DNA of 6,266 bases, from positions 1-6,266 of the forward strand of contig PLNO01000223.1 in assembly GCA_003141795.1 (NCBI GenBank), in the 5' to 3' direction. This DNA comes from Spirochaetaceae bacterium. GTDB lineage: Bacteria; Spirochaetota; Spirochaetia; SZUA-6; Fen-1364. A program made the position numbers and the translations under genes. A model generated the notes under the pieces. That model made no database searches, was not told the DNA's origin, and saw only the letters and a list, made by a program, of their open reading frames with translations. Within the stretch, counting starts at the first letter, position 1. Each line of letters begins with the position of its first letter. Shown one piece after another: positions 1-5,267 of the stretch.

Positions 1-69
1 TTCACGACGAGCCTCAAGGGCTTGAAGGCGAGCTACAAGGTCTTCAAGCTGCACGCGCCGGGGGCGTAA
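1..69 (+). CDS. 3' end of an unidentified gene, possibly a class III nucleotide cyclase C-terminus
   Basis: The window opens inside a + strand reading frame that runs 22 codons to a TAA at 67-69. Every one of the 22 sense codons ends in G or C, the strong bias expected of a real gene in a GC-rich genome. The last residues contain SLKGL followed by YKVFKL. This resembles the LKG(L/I)..(x)VY(R/E)(V/L) tail that closes the catalytic domain of many class III adenylate/guanylate cyclases. That resemblance is weak evidence over so short a stretch; the coding call is much safer than the functional one. The gene is convergent with the lipoprotein gene on the other strand, with 66 bp between the two stop codons. 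Confidence 0.5.
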   Translation, partial: FTTSLKGLKASYKVFKLHAPGA

Positions 70-84
70 GAACTGAGCCTGCAT

Positions 85-123
85 GCAGGGGAGACGCCCC
101 GTTCTGAGGCGCCTCCCTTCTGC
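85..123. terminator. Imperfect hairpin in the convergent gap, possible bidirectional terminator
   Basis: Between the two converging stop codons lies an inverted repeat. The left arm 85-98 (GCAG, GGGAG, A, CGCC) pairs with the right arm 108-123 (GGCG, C, CTCCC, TT, CTGC), leaving a 9-base loop. It has 13 pairs, one A/C mismatch and a 2-base bulge. A perfect 12-bp palindrome, CCTGCATGCAGG at 78-89, overlaps the left arm and could compete for folding. Neither strand has a clear U-tract after the stem, so this is a plausible terminator by position and stem strength, not a canonical one. Confidence 0.4.
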
Positions 124-135
124 CCTGTGTCTCCG

Positions 136-1941
136 CTAAGGAGCGGGCGAGAGAATCTGAACGAGGTTGGTCGTCGCGTCCGTTATCGCCAAATTCCCTG
201 ACGAATCGACAGCGACATCAAAGGGCCAGCCAAACGTGCCATTCCCGACACCGACACCACCCCATTTCGCCATGAAGTTCCCGTCGGAATCGAATTTCTG
301 GATGCGCCTGCTGACGAAGTCAGCAACATACACGTGGTCATATTTGTCAACCGCTATTCCGACAGGAAGCTGGAGCTGCCCGTCACCTGTGCCGGATGCA
401 CCCCACGCTTTCACGAAGGTGCCGTTCTTGTTGAATTTCTGGATCATGTGGGGTTGTCCGAAGATGGCGAAGTCAGCCACATAGACGTTCCCCTGACTGT
501 CGACAGCAACCCCGACGGGATATTCGAGGTTCCCGTCCGCGGTCCCAGTGGTCCCAATGGTCTGGGGCACATGCGTCGTGTATCCGTTGGAATCGTATAT
601 GACGATCTGCATTAGGCCGGTGTCTGCGACGTAGATGTTCCCCGAGCTATCGAGGGCAACGCTTGCAGGGCTTTGGAGAGTCCCCGATCCCATCGTCGTG
701 ACGGGGTTCAAGGAAGAGTCGAGTACCTGGACATAATGGTTGGTGTAATTAGGTGCATAGATTGTGCCTGATGAATTGATCGCAATTGAGCCCAGCCAGG
801 GCTTGTAATTGGGATCGCTCCACTGGCCCAGGTATCCGCCGCTCGAGCTGAACTTCTGTATCCTCTGACCCCCATATTCCGAAACATAAAGATTACCGGA
901 GGCATCGAAGGCGACGCCCGCGGGGACCGTGAACTGACCGTTGCCGGTGAGCGCGATGCCCCCCCATGAAGCGACGAGCGCTTTCGAGCTATTGAACTTC
1001 TGGATGCGACCGAGGCCATTGTAGAGATTATTTGTTACGGGAAGGTCGGCGGCGTACACATTGCCGGACCCGTCCACTGCCACGCCGGAAACGCTCGTAA
1101 AACCACTGGCGAATATCACTGAACTGGCACCACCGTAAGGAACCTGCAGCACATTGCTCGCGCCGCTATTGGCGACGTAGAACGTGGGCGGAGTCGAAGT
1201 GTTACAAGCGATGGCCGTCGGATTGTTGAACGTCACTGTCCATTTCCCATAATACGTTCCGGTTGAGCTGTAATACTGCACCCTGCCGGAGGTACCATTG
1301 TCGCATACGTTCACATAGGTATAACCGTCTATCGCAATTCCCGTTGGGCCGGAGAAAGCAGCGCCGCCCGACCCGTTCCCTGTTCCGTCCCATGACGTAA
1401 GGGATGCACCGGTTGAAGTGAACTTCAGCACCTTCGATACGCCGCTGTCCAGAACGTACACGTTGCCGGACGAGTCCACGGCGACACCCCTTGCCGTGCT
1501 GATAGTAGTTCCCGGAGTCCACGAGAGCACATTGCCGGACACATCGTACTTGAGAATCGGCGTGCTCGAGGATGAGGTGGCCACATACATATTCCCGCTC
1601 GGGTCGAACGCCAGGTCGTACACGCTCCCGCCGATGCCTGTGACTGCCCCGATATCGTATGTCTTCTGCAGTGCTCCGGCAGGGCTGAATTTGCGGATAC
1701 GGTACGTCGAATCGGCCACGTAGAAGTAGCCCGCCGTATCGACCTTCACGACTGAAGAGCCGAACGAATACTCAGGATTTGGGTTTCCCCACTGCCGCAC
1801 GAAGTTGTACGCGGTAGCGGTAAATGGGAATTGCGCGATCTTCGCCTGGATCGCCGTTAGGAACGGGCTCGGGCATCCCGACAGAACGAGGAGGGCGCCG
1901 AGTGCCAGAGTTCCGAGTGTGATTCTTGCTATTCTGACCAT
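136..1941 (-). CDS. NHL-repeat beta-propeller lipoprotein
   Basis: A 601-residue exported lipoprotein. The N-terminus has basic residues (R3, R6), a hydrophobic stretch at 8-20 and a lipobox ending L20-S21-G22-C23, so Cys23 should be lipidated after signal peptidase II cleavage. The rest is a chain of about twelve repeats with the core D-x-x-G-N-(V/I/L)-Y-V-(A/S)-(D/E), starting near residues 62, 108, 150, 199, 241, 284, 340, 382, 424, 475, 526 and 572. Many continue as R-I-Q-K-F followed by a W. This is the NHL type of beta-propeller blade; twelve would make two six-bladed propellers. No catalytic motif is visible, so a scaffold, ligand-binding or protein-binding role at the cell surface or in the periplasm is inferred. 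The ATG at 1939-1941 has an AAGGGGA 8 bases upstream. The start lies inside the end of the preceding gene (13-base overlap), suggesting translational coupling. The gene is visibly poorer in GC than its neighbours in places. Confidence 0.9.
   Translation of the reverse strand: MVRIARITLGTLALGALLVLSGCPSPFLTAIQAKIAQFPFTATAYNFVRQWGNPNPEYSFGSSVVKVDTAGYFYVADSTYRIRKFSPAGALQKTYDIGAVTGIGGSVYDLAFDPSGNMYVATSSSSTPILKYDVSGNVLSWTPGTTISTARGVAVDSSGNVYVLDSGVSKVLKFTSTGASLTSWDGTGNGSGGAAFSGPTGIAIDGYTYVNVCDNGTSGRVQYYSSTGTYYGKWTVTFNNPTAIACNTSTPPTFYVANSGASNVLQVPYGGASSVIFASGFTSVSGVAVDGSGNVYAADLPVTNNLYNGLGRIQKFNSSKALVASWGGIALTGNGQFTVPAGVAFDASGNLYVSEYGGQRIQKFSSSGGYLGQWSDPNYKPWLGSIAINSSGTIYAPNYTNHYVQVLDSSLNPVTTMGSGTLQSPASVALDSSGNIYVADTGLMQIVIYDSNGYTTHVPQTIGTTGTADGNLEYPVGVAVDSQGNVYVADFAIFGQPHMIQKFNKNGTFVKAWGASGTGDGQLQLPVGIAVDKYDHVYVADFVSRRIQKFDSDGNFMAKWGGVGVGNGTFGWPFDVAVDSSGNLAITDATTNLVQILSPAP
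154..1758 (-). repeat. Tandem array of about twelve NHL-type blade units within the lipoprotein gene
   Basis: The coding region for residues 62-596 is built of diverged units of roughly 40-56 codons. At DNA level the + strand shows recurring blocks such as GTAGATGTTCCCCGA near 632 and GTACACGTTGCCGGA near 1457, each followed by a segment encoding the A-V-D of the next core. The units are too diverged to be a recent nucleotide-level expansion. Blades 4, 5 and 8 are the most degenerate (for example, no G-N before the Y in blade 4). Blades 9-11 match the consensus best. Confidence 0.75.
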
Positions 1942-4070
1942 ACAACCATTCCCCTTTGTCCGGCGGCGTCCGCTGCGCGGGTAGCTTCCTCACCCCTGAG
2001 GTCGAGGTAGGAGAACTGGCCCGCGAGATCCGGGTTGACCTTCTGCAGGTCCCCGTACGCCTGTTTTGCTATGGAGTAGTTTTCCAGGGCGTGATTCGCC
2101 CGCGCCACGCAGAGCAGGACCGTCGCGTTCTTCGGGGCCTTCTTGAACGCCCTGTTGTAAAAATCCAGCGCCTTGTCGTAGTTCGCCTGCATGAAGTAGA
2201 TGTTGCCGACGTTGATGAGCGCGGGAAGGTATTCGTCCTTTGAAAGGATGGACTGGAACTCCCTCATCGACTGATCGTACATGCCGAACCGCGAATGAAG
2301 GACAGCGAGGCTGTTCTGCGCCTTTTCCTTTCCCGTCTGGGTGGAGGCCCGGGAGAGTGACGCCTGCAGCTGCCTCTCCTGATCGCCCATCTCGCCCTGA
2401 ACGAAGGCGACAAGATCGTCGGAGAATGCCTTCACGATCTTCGCATCGTCAGGGAGCTTGATGGCGGAGGTCGAGCTTGAAAAGCCGACCGGCGTATATG
2501 TCTTCCACGCGTCGTGCACCGGATAGAGAACGGCCTGGTTCTTTACCAGGTTTTCCCGCCACTCCTTGGCGCCGAGCTGCCACGCCTTGAGGAAGCCACC
2601 CTGGCGCAGCGTGATCTCGATGGGCAGCCACACCTTGTTGTCCTTGATGATGAGATCGTCCTTGTGGGTGAACGCCGCGCGGGCATCCTCGGGGCTCAGG
2701 CCGAGCTTTACCGCCATGTAGATGTGGCCCGGTATGGTGATGAAGGCCGTCTCCAGGCCGACCGCCTCGAACATCGAGGAGTACAGCGCGGAGAAGTCGC
2801 TGCACTTCCCGCTGCGATAGTCGAGGGTCTGCTGGGGGAACTGGATGTAGTCGACCGTCTTGTTGTCGGAGTTCAGCGTGGCAACGGGGTCAGCCGTGTA
2901 GGTGAGCCCGTAGAGGGTGAGCGCGTCGTGGATCGCCGCCGCCATGCGGATGGTCTGCTCCACAGAGGTGTTGCCCTTGCCGTTGATGATGGAGGCCACG
3001 TTCTTGGCGAACTTCGCGGCTGTGGGGTCATTGGGGGAGACGAACGCCGCGGCCTTCCTGTCATCGTCCCACGTGAGGGAGTTACGCTTCAGGACGTTCA
3101 AAGTCTGCACCGTCGTGGCGGTTACGGGCTTCCCGTTCTGAGTGTAGGTGAGGGTCACCCGTGCGGAGACCTTCGTGTCCTCGGTATTGTCGAGCACACC
3201 CTTCTGCAATAGCGCGTACAGATCGACCGTCGCCTCCTTGCCCGCATCGATCTGGTCCGGACCGTCGGTCTCCTTCGGATCGCTCATGTACTCCTTGACC
3301 AGAAGGCTCACCTTCACGTTCTGGATCGGCGACTTCTCCCAGTTGTGGATGGAGACAGTGCCGATGGGGTGGTCATCGTAGAATTTGTAGAAGACCGGGT
3401 AGACGTCGGAAACCTTCTCGAAGCTCAGCTCGATACCCGTCTTCTGGACCAGGGGCTTTGCCCTGTCCGGGAGGTTCAACGGCGCAGCCTCGAACTTCTG
3501 TACGGTGAGCGGCTTGCCCATGCCGAACGAGACGCCCAGGGAAGCGCCGACGCCCATGTAGAGCCCGACCTGGTAGATGAAAGATGCTCCGGCTGTGATC
3601 ATGAGCCCGGGGGGCAGGGACAGGTAGAGGTCCATACCACCGATGACGTAGGGGTTCCAATACCCCTCGAAGGTCGTGTTGAAGAATCCGTAGTTCATGC
3701 CGCCTTCGGCGTAGCCCTTCACCCCGAACAGAGGAGCGAAGTTGTAGGAGATCCCCAGGCCCGCCGAGGCGGAGGTGAACGATACGGCCTCCCGCGCCAG
3801 AATCGGCGTGTATGCGTAGCCGATCTCAGCCCGTGCCATCGCCAGTGGGAAGAAGGGGAACCGATACTCGCTGACGATCGCCCCCGTACCTCCCCACGTA
3901 AAGTAGTTCGTGCTGTCACCGATGGGGAACGTGACAGCGGGCGCAATCCCGATCCAGAACGGCGATAGAGACAGCTCAGTTGCCTTGGCAGGTGCCGGTG
4001 CGATAGGACTCTGCGCCATGACGTTTGCGGCAATCGAAAGGGCGACCACCGCCAGGAAAATCTTCCTCAT
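1929..4070 (-). CDS. Secreted multidomain protein: barrel-like N-terminus, Ig-like region, transglutaminase-like domain, TPR tail
   Basis: A 713-residue protein. Residues 1-19 form a signal peptide (M-R-K, hydrophobic core, V-M-A before Q20). Residues 33-186 alternate aromatic/hydrophobic and Gly-rich segments and end L-G-V-S-F-G-M-G, like a small outer-membrane beta-barrel. Residues 215-330 look beta-rich and Ig-like. Residues 355-490 resemble a transglutaminase-like fold: Y-R-S-G-K-C-S-D around Cys423, G-H at His449, and W-L-P-I-E with Glu485 where the third triad residue (usually Asp) would sit. Residues 585-685 carry two to three TPR units (N-V-G-N-I-Y-F at 620-626, Y-D-K-A-L-D-F-Y at 631-638). 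The combination suggests an envelope protein that binds or cleaves/crosslinks protein or peptide substrates, but activity is unproven. The ATG has a strong GAGGAGGGA just upstream. It is first in an operon with the NHL lipoprotein. An outer-membrane barrel fused to periplasmic domains, or a wholly periplasmic protein, are both possible. Confidence 0.85.
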   Translation of the reverse strand: MRKIFLAVVALSIAANVMAQSPIAPAPAKATELSLSPFWIGIAPAVTFPIGDSTNYFTWGGTGAIVSEYRFPFFPLAMARAEIGYAYTPILAREAVSFTSASAGLGISYNFAPLFGVKGYAEGGMNYGFFNTTFEGYWNPYVIGGMDLYLSLPPGLMITAGASFIYQVGLYMGVGASLGVSFGMGKPLTVQKFEAAPLNLPDRAKPLVQKTGIELSFEKVSDVYPVFYKFYDDHPIGTVSIHNWEKSPIQNVKVSLLVKEYMSDPKETDGPDQIDAGKEATVDLYALLQKGVLDNTEDTKVSARVTLTYTQNGKPVTATTVQTLNVLKRNSLTWDDDRKAAAFVSPNDPTAAKFAKNVASIINGKGNTSVEQTIRMAAAIHDALTLYGLTYTADPVATLNSDNKTVDYIQFPQQTLDYRSGKCSDFSALYSSMFEAVGLETAFITIPGHIYMAVKLGLSPEDARAAFTHKDDLIIKDNKVWLPIEITLRQGGFLKAWQLGAKEWRENLVKNQAVLYPVHDAWKTYTPVGFSSSTSAIKLPDDAKIVKAFSDDLVAFVQGEMGDQERQLQASLSRASTQTGKEKAQNSLAVLHSRFGMYDQSMREFQSILSKDEYLPALINVGNIYFMQANYDKALDFYNRAFKKAPKNATVLLCVARANHALENYSIAKQAYGDLQKVNPDLAGQFSYLDLRGEEATRAADAAGQRGMVVWSE
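1950..1956 (-). promoter_or_regulatory. Ribosome binding site of the NHL lipoprotein gene, inside the upstream gene
   Basis: Read on the - strand the bases are AAGGGGA, ending 8 bases before the ATG at 1941-1939. The site lies in the last codons of the transglutaminase/TPR gene, so ribosomes finishing that gene can reinitiate here. This supports 1941 as the start. Confidence 0.6.
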
Positions 4071-4073
4071 CAG

Positions 4074-4082
4074 TCCCTCCTC
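4074..4082 (-). promoter_or_regulatory. Strong Shine-Dalgarno of the transglutaminase/TPR gene
   Basis: On the - strand the bases read GAGGAGGGA. The GGAGG core ends 5 bases before the ATG at 4070-4068. This is the best ribosome binding site in the window and fixes the start, leaving a well-formed signal peptide. Confidence 0.8.
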
Positions 4083-4137
4083 AGGCGTCTGCGCCGGTAT
4101 TCTCTGCGCAGATATTACATTACCAAATTACTCATCA

Positions 4138-4166
4138 ATAATAACTCGATGTTATCGTGATATCAA
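4138..4166 (-). promoter_or_regulatory. Sigma70-type promoter for the envelope operon
   Basis: On the - strand, TTGATA (4166-4161) is followed after exactly 17 bases by TATTAT (4143-4138). Each hexamer matches its consensus (TTGACA, TATAAT) at 5 of 6 positions. The predicted start of transcription is near 4131, giving a leader of about 60 bases that contains the strong Shine-Dalgarno. The surrounding 4110-4195 region is markedly AT-rich compared with the genes on both sides. Confidence 0.65.
4141..4155. promoter_or_regulatory. Inverted repeat ATAAC-n5-GTTAT within the promoter spacer, candidate operator
   Basis: A perfect 5-bp-arm inverted repeat (4141-4145 and 4151-4155, 5-base centre) covers part of the -10 and most of the spacer of the - strand promoter. 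A further GTTAT lies at 4168-4172, 17 bp from the right arm and just upstream of the -35. A protein bound here would block or shape promoter use. In AT-rich DNA, arms this short can occur by chance. Confidence 0.3.
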
Positions 4167-4197
4167 CGTTATTAGTATGGTATTTGTCGATTAACGT
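4166..4197. promoter_or_regulatory. Inverted repeat ACGTTA-n20-TAACGT in the divergent region, candidate regulator site
   Basis: Perfect 6-bp arms at 4166-4171 and 4192-4197 are separated by 20 bases, so the arm centres lie 26 bp apart. The site falls between the -35 of the leftward promoter and the proposed -35 of the rightward promoter, the usual place for a shared operator or activator site. No regulator gene is present in the window. Confidence 0.28.
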
Positions 4198-4212
4198 GAG
4201 AGTTCGAATCCT

Positions 4213-4241
4213 TTGACTCCTGGTCGGTCCGTGTATAGCCT
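4213..4241 (+). promoter_or_regulatory. Predicted leaderless promoter of the dehydrogenase gene
   Basis: TTGACT (4213-4218, 5 of 6 to consensus) is followed after 17 bases by TAGCCT (4236-4241, matching TAnnnT). Six bases later comes the ATG at 4248. A transcript starting 7 bases after the -10 would begin at the A of that ATG, so the mRNA would have no leader. This agrees with the lack of any Shine-Dalgarno in front of the gene. The same spacing occurs before the PTPS-like gene at 6203. Confidence 0.5.
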
Positions 4242-4247
4242 CACCGT

Positions 4248-5267
4248 ATGGGCTTGAAAACCACCGCAACGCGTCGGTGCCTCTGGTTCGAAGGCGACAG
4301 CCGGGTATCGGTCCGTGAAGAGCCCATGGCTGACCCCGGACCGGGAGAGGTTTCCATCGAGAGCATCTTCAGCGCGATATCTCCCGGAACGGAAATGCTC
4401 TTCTACCGGGGTGACATCGAGGCGGGCGCGGAGGTGGATACGGTGCTCGAAGGGTATCGAGCGGAAATCGCCTACCCGCTCCGTTACGGCCACGCGACAG
4501 TCGGGCGCGTCGTTGCAGCGGGAAGCGGCGCGGAGGAGGCGCGAATCGGATCGCTCGTTTTCGCCTTCACGCCCCACGCCTCGGCCGTATGCATCCCCGC
4601 CGACCAGCTCCTCCCCGTGCCGGCCGACGTCCCGCCGGATCAGGCGGTATGCTTTGCCGCGGCTGAGACGGCGGTGAACCTCGTCCTTGACTGCGCTCCC
4701 CTCCTGGGGGAACGGGTGAGCGTCTTCGGGCTGGGGGTCATTGGGCAGCTCACCGCGGGGCTGCTGGCGCGGTTCCCTCTGGAGTCACTGACGGGCTGGG
4801 ACCCCCTTCCGCAACGGCGAAAAGCCGCCACCGATGCCGGGATATCCGCGATGGATCCCATGGCTGCACAACCGTCCGTGAAGACCGAGGATCTTGCAGT
4901 CGAGCTCAGCGGGAGCGCACAGGGGTTCCGTTCCGCGCTGGCCTCGTGCCGTTACAATGGAAGGATCGTAGTGGGGTCGTGGTATGGAGCTCGTTCGCGC
5001 CAGGCCGGGATTTCCGCATTCGATACGGCGTTCCACCGCAATCGTGTGCGGATCATCCCCAGCCAGGTGAGCACGATCGATCCCGCGCTTTCGGGGCGAT
5101 GGTCACGCGAGCGCAGGCACGCCGCTGCATGGGAAGCCGTTCGTGTGCTTGCACCGTCGCGCCTCATCACGCAGCGCTTCCCCTTCTCCCGGTCCGCGGA
5201 TGCCTACCGGCTCATCGCGGAAGACCCTGCACAAACCCTCCAGGTGCTGCTCGTTCACGGGAGCTGA
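4248..5267 (+). CDS. Medium-chain dehydrogenase/reductase, zinc-ligand-poor, BchC-like type
   Basis: A 339-residue cytoplasmic oxidoreductase of the medium-chain (alcohol dehydrogenase-like) superfamily. The N-terminal GroES-like catalytic domain spans about 1-130. It shows P-G-P-G-E-V at 30-35, S-A-I-S-P-G-T-E at 42-49 and G-H-A-T-V-G at 81-86. The NAD(P)-binding Rossmann domain starts near 155 with V-F-G-L-G-V-I-G (159-166). Asp185 at the end of the second strand favours NAD(H) over NADP(H). In true zinc alcohol dehydrogenases the first motif is C-G-I-C/H-G-T-D; here no Cys is present and the G-H-E is G-H-A. Catalytic zinc is therefore probably absent, as in the S-G-I-S-T-G-T-E group that includes the bacteriochlorophyllide dehydrogenase BchC. 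The substrate is unknown. The PTPS-like gene nearby makes a pterin side chain one candidate (inference). The start fits family alignments; the first codon is probably the first base of the mRNA. The 3' end overlaps the acyltransferase gene on the other strand. Confidence 0.85.
   Translation: MGLKTTATRRCLWFEGDSRVSVREEPMADPGPGEVSIESIFSAISPGTEMLFYRGDIEAGAEVDTVLEGYRAEIAYPLRYGHATVGRVVAAGSGAEEARIGSLVFAFTPHASAVCIPADQLLPVPADVPPDQAVCFAAAETAVNLVLDCAPLLGERVSVFGLGVIGQLTAGLLARFPLESLTGWDPLPQRRKAATDAGISAMDPMAAQPSVKTEDLAVELSGSAQGFRSALASCRYNGRIVVGSWYGARSRQAGISAFDTAFHRNRVRIIPSQVSTIDPALSGRWSRERRHAAAWEAVRVLAPSRLITQRFPFSRSADAYRLIAEDPAQTLQVLLVHGS

Noticed and set aside
2534..2558. Hairpin CCTGG-n7-CCAGG followed by TTTT, resembling a rightward terminator
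   Set aside because: It has only 5 bp, lies deep inside the - strand coding gene, and there is no rightward transcript to end there.
2514..3968. Two + strand open frames (2514-3212 and 3345-3968) opposite the transglutaminase/TPR gene
   Set aside because: Both have no recognisable motif and poor composition, and lie antisense to a gene with a signal peptide, catalytic motif and TPRs.
4196..4216. tRNA T-arm look-alike: AGTTCGAATCC near the dehydrogenase promoter
   Set aside because: The loop TTCGAAT is present, but the bases on both sides do not pair into a 5-bp stem and no anticodon or acceptor arm can be found around it.
4326..4328. Alternative start of the dehydrogenase at the internal ATG (residue 27)
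   Set aside because: It would remove the first beta-strand of the GroES-like domain (C-L-W-F to V-R-E-E-P), which aligns with the normal N-terminus of the family, and it has only a weak GAAGAG upstream.
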